Positions 7,777 through 18,572 are shown, counted from the stretch's first letter. The stretch: 64,000 nucleotides of DNA from Streptomyces composti (GCF_012034205.1 NZ_JAATEM010000011.1:1-64000); one strand, 5' to 3'. A program made the numbers and translations. Notes: generated by a model from the sequence alone, not told the origin.

Positions 7777-8733
7777 GTGAGCATGCCCACCACTGCACCC
7801 AGCCCCCTCGGCGACGTCACCGCGTCCGACAGCACGCTGCGCCGCTTCCTCCACGGGCTGCCCGGCGTCGACGCCGTCGGCCTGGAGGCGCGCGCCGCTT
7901 CCCTCGGCACCCGTTCGATCAAGACGACCGCCAAGGCGTACGCGATCGACCTCGCCATCTCGATGGTCGACCTGACGACGCTGGAAGGCGCGGACACCCC
8001 GGGCAAGGTCCGGGCGCTCGGCGCGAAGGCGGTCCTGCCCGACCCGACCGACCGGACCGCCCCGGCCACGGCCGCGGTCTGCGTCTACCCCGACATGGTG
8101 GCCACCGCGAAGGAGGCCGTCGCCGGCTCCTCCGTGAAGGTCGCCTCGGTCGCCACCGCCTTCCCGGCCGGCCGCGCCCCGCTCTCCGTCAAGCTGGCGG
8201 ACGTGAAGGAGGCCGTGGCGGCAGGCGCGGACGAGATCGACATGGTCATCGACCGCGGCGCCTTCCTCGCCGGCCGCTACATGAAGGTGTACGAGGAGAT
8301 CGTGGCCGTGAAGGAGGCCTGCGGCTCCGCGCGGCTGAAGGTCATCTTCGAGACCGGTGAGCTGTCCACGTACGACAACATCCGCCGGGCCTCCTGGCTC
8401 GGCATGCTCGCCGGCGCCGACTTCATCAAGACCTCGACCGGCAAGGTCGGCGTCAACGCGACCCCCGCGAACACCCTGCTCATGCTGGAGGCGGTGCGCG
8501 ACTTCCGTGCGCAGACCGGCGTCCAGGTGGGCGTGAAGCCGGCCGGCGGCATCCGGACCAGCAAGGACGCGATCAAGTTCCTGGTGCTGGTCAACGAGAC
8601 GGTGGGCGCGGACTGGCTGGACAACCACTGGTTCCGCTTCGGCGCCTCATCGCTGCTGAACGATCTTCTGATGCAGCGGCAGAAGCTGGCCACGGGCCGC
8701 TACTCCGGCCCCGATTACGTGACGGTGGACTGA
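7777..8733 (+). CDS. deoC: Deoxyribose-phosphate aldolase
   Basis: It cleaves 2-deoxyribose-5-phosphate to glyceraldehyde-3-phosphate and acetaldehyde. DeoC motifs are present: FETGELSTYDNI, the Schiff-base lysine in DFIKTSTGK, and the activating lysine in VGVKPAGGIRT. At 318 residues (316 from ATG 7783) it is longer than E. coli DeoC because of an N-terminal extension. The promoter looks leaderless: TATGCT ends six bases before the GTG. Two aldehyde dehydrogenase-family genes follow at 5 bp and with an 8-bp overlap, so acetaldehyde disposal is probably encoded in the same operon. Confidence 0.96.
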   Translation: MSMPTTAPSPLGDVTASDSTLRRFLHGLPGVDAVGLEARAASLGTRSIKTTAKAYAIDLAISMVDLTTLEGADTPGKVRALGAKAVLPDPTDRTAPATAAVCVYPDMVATAKEAVAGSSVKVASVATAFPAGRAPLSVKLADVKEAVAAGADEIDMVIDRGAFLAGRYMKVYEEIVAVKEACGSARLKVIFETGELSTYDNIRRASWLGMLAGADFIKTSTGKVGVNATPANTLLMLEAVRDFRAQTGVQVGVKPAGGIRTSKDAIKFLVLVNETVGADWLDNHWFRFGASSLLNDLLMQRQKLATGRYSGPDYVTVD

Positions 8734-8738
8734 TCACC

Positions 8739-10199
8739 ATGACCGAAAAGACCACGGACAAGCGGTCGTCCGCTTTCGAGTACGCGCCGGCGCCCGAGTC
8801 CCGCTCGATCGTCGACATCGCCCCGTCCTACGGCCTGTTCATCGACGGCGAGTTCACCGAGGCGGCCGAGGGCAGGGTCTTCAAGTCCGTGTCGCCGTCC
8901 ACCGAGGAGGTGCTCTCCGAGGTGGCCCAGGCGGGCGAGGCGGACGTGGACCGCGCCGTCAGGGCCGCCCGCAAGGCCTTCGAGAAGTGGTCGGCGCTGC
9001 CCGGCTCCGAGCGCGCCAAGTACCTGTTCCGCATCGCCCGGATCATCCAGGAGCGCTCCCGAGAGCTGGCCGTCCTGGAGACCCTGGACAACGGCAAGCC
9101 GATCCGGGAGACCCGCGACGCCGACCTGCCGCTGGTCGCCGCGCACTTCTTCTACTACGCGGGCTGGGCCGACAAGCTGGAGCACGCCGGGTTCGGCGCG
9201 AACCCGCGCCCGCTCGGTGTGGCCGGCCAGGTCATCCCGTGGAACTTCCCGCTGCTGATGCTGGCGTGGAAGATCGCCCCGGCCCTTGCCACCGGCAACA
9301 CGGTCGTGCTCAAGCCGGCCGAGACCACCCCGCTGTCGGCGCTGTTCTTCGCGGACATCTGCCGCCAGGCGGGTCTGCCCAAGGGCGTCGTCAACATCCT
9401 CCCGGGCTACGGAGACGCCGGGGCGGCCCTCGTGGCGCACCCGGACGTGGACAAGGTCGCCTTCACCGGCTCCACCGCGGTCGGCAAGGAGATCGCCCGG
9501 ACGGTCGCCGGCACCCGCAAGAAGCTCACCCTGGAGCTGGGCGGCAAGGGCGCCAACATCGTCTTCGACGACGCGCCCGTCGACCAGGCCGTCGAGGGCA
9601 TCGTCAACGGCATCTTCTTCAACCAGGGCCAGGTCTGCTGCGCGGGCTCGCGCCTGCTGGTGCAGGAGTCGATCCACGAGGAGCTGCTGGACTCCCTCAA
9701 GCGCCGCCTGTCGACGCTGCGCCTCGGCGACCCGCTGGACAAGAACACCGACATCGGCGCGATCAACTCCGAGGAGCAGCTCAGCCGCATCACCTCGCTG
9801 GTGGAGCAGGGCGAGGCGGAGGGCGCCGAGCGCTGGTCGCCGGCCTGCGAACTGCCGTCGAACGGCTACTGGTTCGCGCCGACGCTGTTCACGAACGTCA
9901 CCCAGGCGCACACCATCGCCCGCGACGAGATCTTCGGCCCGGTGCTGTCGGTGCTGACCTTCCGCACCCCGGACGAGGCCGTCGCCAAGGCCAACAACAC
10001 CCCGTACGGCCTGTCGGCCGGCATCTGGACGGAGAAGGGCTCCCGCATCCTGGCCGTCGCGAGCAAGCTGCGCGCGGGCGTGATCTGGTCCAACACGTTC
10101 AACAAGTTCGACCCGACCTCGCCGTTCGGCGGTTACAAGGAGTCGGGCTTCGGCCGCGAGGGCGGCCGCCACGGCCTGGAGGCGTACCTCGATGTCTGA
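8739..10199 (+). CDS. Aldehyde dehydrogenase, catalytic subunit
   Basis: A full-length 486-residue NAD(P)-dependent ALDH. The oxyanion-hole Asn is in VIPWNFPLL, the general-base Glu in LELGGKGANIVFDD, and the nucleophilic Cys in NQGQVCCAGSR. The C-terminal FNKFDPTSPFGGYKESGFGREGG motif is intact. It is translated from an ATG five bases after deoC and overlaps the next gene, so it belongs to the deoC operon. Acetaldehyde from deoxyribose is the likely substrate (inference from context). The downstream partner resembles the second, inactive domain of ALDH16 proteins. Confidence 0.93.
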   Translation: MTEKTTDKRSSAFEYAPAPESRSIVDIAPSYGLFIDGEFTEAAEGRVFKSVSPSTEEVLSEVAQAGEADVDRAVRAARKAFEKWSALPGSERAKYLFRIARIIQERSRELAVLETLDNGKPIRETRDADLPLVAAHFFYYAGWADKLEHAGFGANPRPLGVAGQVIPWNFPLLMLAWKIAPALATGNTVVLKPAETTPLSALFFADICRQAGLPKGVVNILPGYGDAGAALVAHPDVDKVAFTGSTAVGKEIARTVAGTRKKLTLELGGKGANIVFDDAPVDQAVEGIVNGIFFNQGQVCCAGSRLLVQESIHEELLDSLKRRLSTLRLGDPLDKNTDIGAINSEEQLSRITSLVEQGEAEGAERWSPACELPSNGYWFAPTLFTNVTQAHTIARDEIFGPVLSVLTFRTPDEAVAKANNTPYGLSAGIWTEKGSRILAVASKLRAGVIWSNTFNKFDPTSPFGGYKESGFGREGGRHGLEAYLDV

Positions 10200-11085
10200 T
10201 GCGACCCGACTCTCCGTCTTCAAGACCTACAAGCTGTACGTCGGGGGGAAGTTCCCCCGCTCCGAGAGCGGCCGGGTGTACGAAGTGACCGACTCCAAGG
10301 GCAAGTGGCTGGCCAACGCTCCGCGGGCGAGCCGCAAGGACGCCCGTGACGCGGTGGTCGCCGCCCGCAAGGCGTTCGGCGCCTGGTCGGGGGCGACGGC
10401 GTACAACCGCGGCCAGATCCTCTACCGGATCGCGGAGATGCTGGAGGGCCGCCGCGAGCAGTATGTGCGCGAGGTGGCCGAGGCCGAGCGCCTGTCGAAG
10501 TCCAAGGCGTCCGCGCAGGTCGACGCGGCGATCGACCGCTGGGTCTGGTACGCGGGCTGGACCGACAAGATCGCCCAGGTGGTGGGCGGCGGCAACCCGG
10601 TCGCGGGCCCGTTCTTCAACCTCTCCTCGCCGGAGCCGACCGGGGTGGTCGCCGTGCTGGCGCCGCAGGAGTCGTCGTTCCTGGGCCTGGTCTCGGTGGT
10701 GGCCCCGGTGATCGCGACCGGCAACACGGCGGTGGTGGTGGCCTCCGAGAAGCACCCGCTGCCCGCCCTCTCCCTGGGCGAGGTGCTGGCCACCTCGGAC
10801 CTGCCGGGCGGCGTGGTGAACGTGCTGTCGGGCCGTACGGCGGAGATCGCCGCCCCGCTCGCCGCGCACATGGACGTCAACGCGATCGACCTGGCCGGCG
10901 CCGACGAGGACCTGGCCAAGGAGCTGGAGATCGCCGCGGCCGACAACCTCAAGCGCGTCCTTCGTCCACAGCCTGTGGACGACTGGACGGCGACGCCCGG
11001 CCTGGACCGCATGACGGCGTTCCTGGAGACCAAGACCGTCTGGCACCCCACGGGCTCGCTGGGCGGCTCCGGCTCCTCCTACTGA
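10192..11085 (+). CDS. Truncated ALDH-like partner lacking the catalytic domain
   Basis: 297 residues covering only the coenzyme-binding half of an ALDH, from YVGGKFPRSESGR through VAVLAPQESSF and GNTAVVVASEKHP to LPGGVVNVLSG. It ends before the catalytic Cys/Glu region would be completed; no Glu-loop or Cys motif is present. The usual WNFP oxyanion segment reads APQESS. It overlaps the upstream full ALDH by 8 bp (ATG 10192, stop 10199), which implies translational coupling. The pair recalls ALDH16, where a normal and a truncated ALDH domain are fused. A structural or regulatory role is inferred. Confidence 0.88.
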   Translation: MSDATRLSVFKTYKLYVGGKFPRSESGRVYEVTDSKGKWLANAPRASRKDARDAVVAARKAFGAWSGATAYNRGQILYRIAEMLEGRREQYVREVAEAERLSKSKASAQVDAAIDRWVWYAGWTDKIAQVVGGGNPVAGPFFNLSSPEPTGVVAVLAPQESSFLGLVSVVAPVIATGNTAVVVASEKHPLPALSLGEVLATSDLPGGVVNVLSGRTAEIAAPLAAHMDVNAIDLAGADEDLAKELEIAAADNLKRVLRPQPVDDWTATPGLDRMTAFLETKTVWHPTGSLGGSGSSY

Positions 11086-11104
11086 CCGCCACCCCCCACA
11101 CCGG

Positions 11105-11144
11105 AGAGCCGCGCCCCGCCTCCGTCCAGGAGGGGCGCTGCTCT
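11105..11144 (+). terminator. Terminator after the deoC-ALDH operon
   Basis: AGAGC-c-GCGCCCC pairs with GGGGCGC-t-GCTCT around a short G/C loop, 20 bases after the second ALDH stop. Confidence 0.75.
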
Positions 11145-11169
11145 TCGCCGTCCGGCTGCGCCTGGCGGG

Positions 11170-11577
11170 TCAGCCGCGCAGCAGTTCCGTCGTCTGGGCG
11201 ACCGGCCCGATGTCGCCGACCGAGTCGGCCTTGGCCACCGGGTCGGTCACCGCGCGGGTGTTCACCGGCTGGAAGTCGGCGACCTGGGTGCCGACGCCGT
11301 TGTTGAGCACGTCGAAGCCGGTGCCGTCGAGCGCGTTGGGCTTGAGTTCGGTCACCGGGGCGGTGGCGTGGCCCACCGCGCTGGTGGTCGCGTCCAGGCC
11401 GGACTGCGGGTCGAGTTCGCCGAGTGCGCCGGAGCGGCTGCCGCCCTCGCCCAGCAGCGACTCGGAGTCCGCCGCTGCCGCCGTCGTCGCGGCAGCGCCA
11501 AGCGCCACCGACGCGGTCGCCAGGACGGCGAGGGCACGACGCACGGTCGACGTCTTGGGGGAGTCCTGTCGGGCCAT
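11170..11577 (-). CDS. Small secreted protein, function unknown
   Basis: 135 residues from ATG 11577, with AAGGTGG as ribosome site. A Sec-type signal peptide (VRRALAVLATASVALGAAATTAAAA) precedes an acidic mature part of about 100 residues with no cysteine and no recognised domain. It resembles in layout the other small secreted protein at 18219-18572 (signal peptide, then an Ala/Thr/Asp-rich chain with repeated PVxx and Gly-Leu segments). Such proteins are common in Streptomyces. No function can be assigned. Confidence 0.75.
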   Translation of the reverse strand: MARQDSPKTSTVRRALAVLATASVALGAAATTAAAADSESLLGEGGSRSGALGELDPQSGLDATTSAVGHATAPVTELKPNALDGTGFDVLNNGVGTQVADFQPVNTRAVTDPVAKADSVGDIGPVAQTTELLRG

Positions 11578-11705
11578 CTGTGTGCCACCTTCTGATCTCA
11601 CTGGGTAATCAGGTCGACGCGAAGCGTAGTTGAGATGTGACGCACGTATCAAAGCGGACCCGCGGGGTCGTACGGCGCCCGACCGATGCCTCACACTGGT
11701 GTCCC

Positions 11706-12353
11706 GTGAGTTCCCAGTCGCCCATATCCGCGCGAGTCGTGCTGCTCTGCGGCCCCTCCGGCTCCGGCAAGTCCCTGATCGCGGCCCGCTCCGGCCTGCC
11801 GGTGCTGCGCCTCGACGACTTCTACAAGGAGGGCGACGACCCGACGCTGCCGCTGCTGCCCGACGGTTCGGCCGTCGACTGGGATCACCCCGGCTCCTGG
11901 GACGCGGACGCCGCGGTCGCCGCGATCGAACGGCTGTGTCGCACCGGGCGTACGCCCGTCCCGGTCTACGACCTCTCCCTCAGCGCCCGCACCGGAGAGG
12001 GCGCCGTCGACATCGGCGCCGCTCCCCTCTTCGTGGCCGAGGGCATCTTCGCCGCGGAGATCGTCGCCCGCTGCCGCGAACTCGGCCTGCTGGCGGACGC
12101 GCTCTGCCTGAACCGCGGCCCGGTGCGCACCTTCCGCCGCCGCTTCGTGCGGGATCTGCGCGAGGGCCGCAAGTCGGTGCCGTTCCTGCTGCGGCGCGGG
12201 TGGCGGCTGATGCGCCTGGAGCGTTCGATCATCGCCCGTCAGACGGCCCTCGGCGCCTACGCCTGCGACCGGGACGAGGCGCTGGGCCGGATGGCGACGG
12301 CGGCGGTGCGCGGCCGCCCGGCCACGGACCCCAGCGCGAGTGCGGTCGCCTGA
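11706..12353 (+). CDS. Uridine-kinase-like P-loop NTPase
   Basis: 215 residues from GTG 11706. The Walker A motif GPSGSGKS (about residues 15-22) is followed by RLDDFYKEGDDPTLP, the nucleoside-kinase-type loop seen in uridine kinase-like proteins. DWDHPGSWD and VAEGIFAAE carry candidate acidic catalytic residues. The kinase fold is confident and the phosphate acceptor is not shown. Location beside nucleoside genes makes uridine or a related nucleoside plausible, but no palindromic operator precedes it. Confidence 0.8.
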   Translation: MSSQSPISARVVLLCGPSGSGKSLIAARSGLPVLRLDDFYKEGDDPTLPLLPDGSAVDWDHPGSWDADAAVAAIERLCRTGRTPVPVYDLSLSARTGEGAVDIGAAPLFVAEGIFAAEIVARCRELGLLADALCLNRGPVRTFRRRFVRDLREGRKSVPFLLRRGWRLMRLERSIIARQTALGAYACDRDEALGRMATAAVRGRPATDPSASAVA

Positions 12354-12752
12354 ACCCGGTCGACGGTGACGGCGGGCGTCTCACGGGGTCCGGCGCGCTC
12401 TCCCGCGCGCTCCCCTCGGCGGTACGGCCGGCTGCGGGCTGGTCCGGTCCGCCGGCCGGGGCGGCTGCGGGCAGGCAGGGACGGACAGCCGGGCAAGCGA
12501 AAGCGGGACTGGACGGACCCCCCGGCCCTCCAGTCCCGCTCCTTGCCTCCCCCGTGGAACCCCCGTGTCCCCCGTGTCCCCCGAGTTCCCCCGTACTCAC
12601 CCCGGTTGATTCCCCCGTGTTCCCCCCGGTGGTGCTCCGCGGTGACGCCCCCCGACGTCTCCCCAACGTCCCCCGACGCCCCGCGGCCCCCCGCTTTTCC
12701 TCCCCCGGATCCCCCGTGATCCCCCCAGGTCCCCCCAGGTCCCCCCGGGCCT
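12354..12752. other. C-tract-rich gap between converging genes
   Basis: No gene is credible here. From about 12547 the + strand is almost entirely CCCCC/CCCCCC runs separated by GTGT, GAG, GGT or GAT. The complement, which would be the 3' untranslated RNA of sigQ, therefore carries more than ten G4-G6 tracts. Proline-rich ORFs across it come from this composition. No hairpin terminator with a clear loop is evident. Confidence 0.7.
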
Positions 12753-13490
12753 TCAGGCGACCAGTTCGCCGAAGGCGTCCTCCTGGTCACGGCCGAAGCT
12801 CAGGGCCTCGTCCTCGCGCAGCCGGCGGAGCGACCGCCAGATGCTGGACTTCACCGTGCCGACGCTGATGTCGAGAATGTCCGCGATCTCCGGGTCCGTG
12901 CGGCCCTCGTAGTAGCGCAGGACCAGCATGGTGCGCTGGAGCTCGGGCAGCCGGGCCAGCGCCTGCCACAGGACCGCCCGCAGCTCGGTGCCGCGCATCG
13001 CGTCCGTGTCGCCGGGCGTCTCCGGCAGCTCCTCGGTCGGGTACTCGTTCAGCTTGCGGCGGCGCCACGCGCTGATGTGCAGGTTGGTCATGGTGCGGCG
13101 GAGGTATCCGCCGACGGCCGCCTTGTCGCTGATCCGGTCCCACGCCCGGTAGGTCGAGAACAGCGCGCTCTGCAGCAGGTCCTCGGCCTCGAAGCGGTCA
13201 CCGGTCAGGTGGTAGGCGGTGGCGTACAGGGAGGCGCGGCGCTCCTGCACGTAGGCGGTGAACTCCGCCTCCGACCCGGAACCCCGCTCCCCCGAGTCCT
13301 CCCCGTACGCTGCTCCCCCGTGCGTCTCCCCCGTAGGCGCGTCAACCACCGTCATGAACGCGGCGTGCTGACGCCCGGTGCTGCGAGCGCACCCCCGCCC
13401 GCTCACAGCACCGGACTTCTCTCCCCCCCGGTGCACGTCATGCAGACGCGTGATCACTGCGCTGGTGCTGGTGCTGTGCAGCGTGTTCAT
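12753..13490 (-). CDS. sigQ: RNA polymerase sigma factor SigQ
   Basis: An ECF-type sigma factor of about 245 residues. Region 2 is seen in YATAYHLTGDRFEAEDLLQ...YLRRTMTNLHISAWRRRK. Region 4 is seen in LPELQRTMLVLRYYEGRTDPEIADILDISVGTVKSSIWRSLRRLR. It is divergent from afsQ1-afsQ2, as in S. coelicolor, where the three genes jointly control antibiotic production and development, especially under nitrogen-related conditions. ATG 13490 is chosen because it opens a conserved-looking N terminus; ATG 13355 is an alternative. The AfsQ1 box lies about 100 bases upstream. Confidence 0.92.
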   Translation of the reverse strand: MNTLHSTSTSAVITRLHDVHRGGEKSGAVSGRGCARSTGRQHAAFMTVVDAPTGETHGGAAYGEDSGERGSGSEAEFTAYVQERRASLYATAYHLTGDRFEAEDLLQSALFSTYRAWDRISDKAAVGGYLRRTMTNLHISAWRRRKLNEYPTEELPETPGDTDAMRGTELRAVLWQALARLPELQRTMLVLRYYEGRTDPEIADILDISVGTVKSSIWRSLRRLREDEALSFGRDQEDAFGELVA

Positions 13491-13587
13491 CTCGCGCCCC
13501 CCGTCGTGGACTTCCGGCTGGATTCGGTGCTGGCTTGCTTGTGCCGAAAATCCTGCCCCTGCCACTTCATGGCAGTGTCCGCCGACT

Positions 13588-13603
13588 GTCACAGAGCTGT
13601 CAC
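13588..13603. promoter_or_regulatory. AfsQ1 binding site
   Basis: GTCAC-agagct-GTCAC fits the GTnAC-n6-GTnAC direct repeat described for AfsQ1. It lies between the divergent sigQ and afsQ1 starts, which supports control of both by AfsQ1. Confidence 0.8.
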
Positions 13604-13732
13604 AGGGGTCCGCCACGCCCCGGACACGAAATGTTCACAGGCGTCCGCGCACGTAGCCGCCCCAATGGGGGCCAGCCGGGCATCTGGACCCACGGGTCGA
13701 ACAGGGACCCCTCCATGGGCCAGAATGAGCGG

Positions 13733-14406
13733 GTGCCTTCCCTGTTGCTGATCGAGGACGACGACGCCATCCGCACGGCCCTGGAGCTCTCCCTGACGCG
13801 CCAGGGGCACCGGGTGGCGACCGCTGCCAGCGGTGAGGACGGTCTGAAGCTGCTGCGCGAGCAGCGGCCGGACCTCATCGTGCTGGACGTGATGCTGCCC
13901 GGCATCGACGGGTTCGAGGTGTGCCGCCGCATCCGGCGCACGGACCAGTTGCCGATCATTCTGCTCACGGCGCGCAGTGATGACATCGACGTCGTGGTCG
14001 GCCTGGAGTCCGGCGCCGACGACTATGTGGTCAAACCCGTGCAGGGCCGGGTGCTGGACGCCCGGATCCGTGCGGTGCTGCGGCGCGGCGAGCGCGAGTC
14101 GAGCGACTCCGCCACCTTCGGCAACCTGGTCATCGACCGTGCGGCGATGACGGTGACGAAGAACGGCGAGGATCTGCAGCTGACGCCGACCGAGCTGCGG
14201 CTGCTGCTCGAGCTGAGCCGCCGCCCCGGTCAGGCGCTGTCCCGGCAGCAGCTGCTGCGGCTGGTGTGGGAGCACGACTACCTGGGTGACTCGCGCCTGG
14301 TGGACGCCTGCGTCCAGCGGCTGCGTGCCAAGGTCGAGGACGTGCCGTCGTCCCCGACCCTGATCCGTACCGTGCGTGGTGTCGGCTACCGGCTGGATCC
14401 GCCTCA

Positions 14407-14410
<4 letters not shown>
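13733..14410 (+). CDS. afsQ1: Response regulator AfsQ1
   Basis: A 225-residue OmpR/PhoB-type regulator. The receiver domain has the acidic pocket ED-DD (8-11), phospho-acceptor Asp52 in IVLDVMLPG, Thr in LLTARSDD and Lys in YVVKPV. The C-terminal winged helix (about 130-222) has LTPTELRLLLELSRRPGQALSR and DACVQRLRAKVED. GTG 13733 gives the known AfsQ1 length; ATG 13715 would add six residues. The stop overlaps the afsQ2 start, so the two are co-translated. Its own binding site lies upstream. Confidence 0.94.
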
Positions 14411-16433
<2,023 letters not shown>

Positions 16434-16434
<1 letters not shown>

Positions 16435-17084
16435 TGTACGGCCTGACGAACGGGCGGCGGCCGGCCCGGCGACGGGCGGTCCGGGGCCGGATCGCCGGTC
16501 TGCTCGCCGTCACCACGCTCGGCGCCCTGCTCACCGGGTGCGGCATCCGCGCCACCGAGGTGCCGACCGACTTCGGTCCCGCACCCTCGCGGGTGCGCTG
16601 TTCGCTGGGCGAGCCGGGGGTCTCCTCGCGGGCCGACCGCGGCCTGCCCGTGCAGGTGTTCCTGCTGTGCGGGGCGTCGCTGGTGGCCGTGGACCGCACG
16701 GTGCGGGTGCCCGACGGGGCGGCCGACCACGGACGGCGCACGCTGATCGCGCAGGAGCTGCTGGACGAGCTGTCCGCGCCGGTCCCGGCCGAGGAGAAGG
16801 AGGCCGGGTACACCACCCTGGTGCGGGACGGGCTCACCGTGAGCGGGCCGCGCCCCGGCGATCCGGAGGACACGCTGCGGCTGAGCGTGGCTCCCGCCGA
16901 CCTCGGCTCCACCGCGCTGGCGCAGATCGTGTGCACCTTCTCCGACTCCGCGGCGACGGACGGCGGCTGGGTCATCCTCGGCGGGCCCGGTTCCGCCGCG
17001 CCGCTGCGCTACGAGTGCACGGACCAGGTGCGCGCCCGCCCGGCCGGCGAACGCCCGCCCGCCTCGCAGCTCAAGGGCGAGTGA
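16434..17084 (+). CDS. Lipoprotein of the afsQ operon
   Basis: 216 residues. A twin-Arg-rich N terminus and hydrophobic stretch end in the lipobox LLTGC (Cys36). The exported part carries a repeated GerMN-like character (ELLDELSAPVPAEEKEAGYTT...LRLSVAPADLGSTALAQIVCTF), but I do not claim the domain firmly. The ATG overlaps the afsQ2 stop by one base (TGATG), so it is the third gene of the operon. An accessory role in AfsQ2 sensing is a reasonable inference. Confidence 0.88.
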
Positions 17085-17096
17085 ACGACCAGGATC

Positions 17097-17123
17097 GCGG
17101 GCGGCTCCCGCAGGGCCGCCCGC
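17097..17123 (+). terminator. Terminator after the afsQ operon
   Basis: A perfect 9-bp stem GCGGGCGGC / GCCGCCCGC with a nine-base loop, 13 bases past the lipoprotein stop. Confidence 0.7.
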
Positions 17124-17232
17124 CGTCGTTCCACACCTATGGCCCAGGACCCGTGCGTTGTGGCGTATGCCTCATCGGCGGAACGGGTGACATCCCGGAA
17201 CCGATCGTGCCGAAGGCCGCGTCTTGGGGGGC

Positions 17233-17814
17233 GTGCAGCGTCAAGGCTCCATCGGCGGCACCGCCGCGATCCGCATCCGTGTGCTGGGTGGTCTTCTCCT
17301 GGCCGCATATCTGGCGTTCATCGCCTGGTTCACGCTGCGCCCCCTCGACGTCCCATGGGTGATGCCCGCCAATCTGCGCCCCCTGGACGGCATCAGGGCC
17401 GACTTCGCGCTCGGCTGGGTGGAGGGGGCCCGGCGCATCGGTGAGGGGCTGGCACTGCTGGCCCCGCTGGGCGTGCTGCTGCCGATGGCGGGCGGCCGGC
17501 TGGTGGTCTCGCCCCTGGGTTCCCTGATCCGCACCATGGCCGCGGCCGCCCTGCTGTCACTGGGCATCGAGATGCTGCAGACGGCGGTGCCCGGTCAGGT
17601 CGTCGACATCGACTCGCTGCTGCTGAACACGCTGGGCGCGGGCCTGGCGCACGCCGCGGTGGTGCCGGCGGGCCGTTCCTGGCTGCGCCGGCGGGCGGTG
17701 CGCCTGGCCGGGACGGCCGCCCCCCAGGAGGGGCCGGCTCAGGGTAGGACCCCGACGATTCCCAGGGTCGGGATCGCCCCGTGGAGCGATGCTTTGCCCC
17801 CTTCGTCTCCGTAA
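17233..17814 (+). CDS. VanZ-family membrane protein
   Basis: About 193 residues from GTG 17233 (TTG 17224 possible). Four hydrophobic segments carry the VanZ hallmarks: an early YLAFIAWFTLRPLD, a second helix ending PLGVLLP, and SLGIEMLQTAVPGQVVDIDSLLLNTLGAGLAH. VanZ proteins are linked to low-level teicoplanin tolerance in enterococci. Most actinobacterial homologues have no tested role. The C terminus is a Pro-rich tail of about 35 residues. Confidence 0.88.
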   Translation: MQRQGSIGGTAAIRIRVLGGLLLAAYLAFIAWFTLRPLDVPWVMPANLRPLDGIRADFALGWVEGARRIGEGLALLAPLGVLLPMAGGRLVVSPLGSLIRTMAAAALLSLGIEMLQTAVPGQVVDIDSLLLNTLGAGLAHAAVVPAGRSWLRRRAVRLAGTAAPQEGPAQGRTPTIPRVGIAPWSDALPPSSP

Positions 17815-17874
17815 CGTGGACGGCAGATGAGGCGTCCGGACGGGAGGCCTCGCACCGCTCACGAAGGAGCCGCA

Positions 17875-18081
17875 ATGTCTCGCCTCGCCCGCCCGACCCA
17901 CGGCCGCATGATCGGCGGAGTCTGCGCCGCGCTGGCCCGGCGCTTCGGTACCTCCGCGACCACGATGCGGGTGATCTTCCTGCTGTCGTGCCTGCTGCCC
18001 GGCCCGCAGTTCCTGCTCTACATCGCGCTGTGGATCCTGTTCCCCTCGGAGGACAAGGCCCGGGCCGGATCGGCCTGGTGA
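17875..18081 (+). CDS. PspC-domain protein
   Basis: 68 residues from ATG 17875, preceded by GAAGGAG. The single PspC domain runs from GRMIGGVCAALARRFGTSATTMRVIFLL to a hydrophobic ALWILFPSE end. PspC-like proteins act in membrane-stress responses. This stand-alone form has only the domain. Confidence 0.9.
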   Translation: MSRLARPTHGRMIGGVCAALARRFGTSATTMRVIFLLSCLLPGPQFLLYIALWILFPSEDKARAGSAW

Positions 18082-18162
18082 GTCCGGCGGCGCCGATCCG
18101 CCGGCCGTCTCCCCGAGTGCCCTGAGCACACCTGCACCGCGCGCATGCGGGTCGCACAACGC

Positions 18163-18197
18163 CGATGGGGCGCCCCGAGTGGCGGGGCGCCCCATCG
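18163..18197. terminator. Strong bidirectional terminator
   Basis: A perfect 15-bp stem, CGATGGGGCGCCCCG and its complement, with loop AGTGG. It lies between the converging PspC and small-secreted-protein genes. Confidence 0.9.
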
Positions 18198-18218
18198 CTG
18201 TGCTCGCCGTGCGGGCGG

Positions 18219-18572
18219 TCAGCCGCCGAGCGGGATGCCGTTCACGTTGAGACCCTTGGTGGGCAGCTGGTCCAGCGGCAGACCGCCGAGCAGTCCCTTG
18301 GCCGGGGCCGTCGGGTCCTTGGTGACGACGTCCTGCGCGGCCGGCTCCGCGGCCGTCAGCCCCATGGTGGCGACGTCCCGCCCCGCGTCCAGGGTCTGCG
18401 CGGCGGCCGGCACCACGCCGGCGTTCTGCACCGGGAGGGTCTGGGCGGCGGTGCCCAGGGCGGGAGCTGCCTCCGGGACGGCCGGGGCAGCGGCGGCGGT
18501 GCCCGCACCGACGGCGGCGAAGGCGGCACCGAGAGCGGCGACACCGAGGGTCTTGGCAGCAGACTGCTTCAT
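18219..18572 (-). CDS. Small secreted Ala-rich protein
   Basis: 117 residues from ATG 18572. A signal peptide (KTLGVAALGAAFAAVGAGTAAAA) is followed by an Ala/Pro/Val-rich mature chain with PVQNAG, LTAAEPAAQDV and a Gly/Leu-rich end (LLGGLPLDQLPTKGLNVNGIPLGG). No cysteine, no domain. It resembles in style the 11170-11577 product. Function unknown. Confidence 0.75.
   Translation of the reverse strand: MKQSAAKTLGVAALGAAFAAVGAGTAAAAPAVPEAAPALGTAAQTLPVQNAGVVPAAAQTLDAGRDVATMGLTAAEPAAQDVVTKDPTAPAKGLLGGLPLDQLPTKGLNVNGIPLGG

Noticed and set aside
12353..12868. Pro-rich and Gly-rich ORFs over the C-tract gap
   Set aside because: Direct product of the C-run composition; no start signal or domain.
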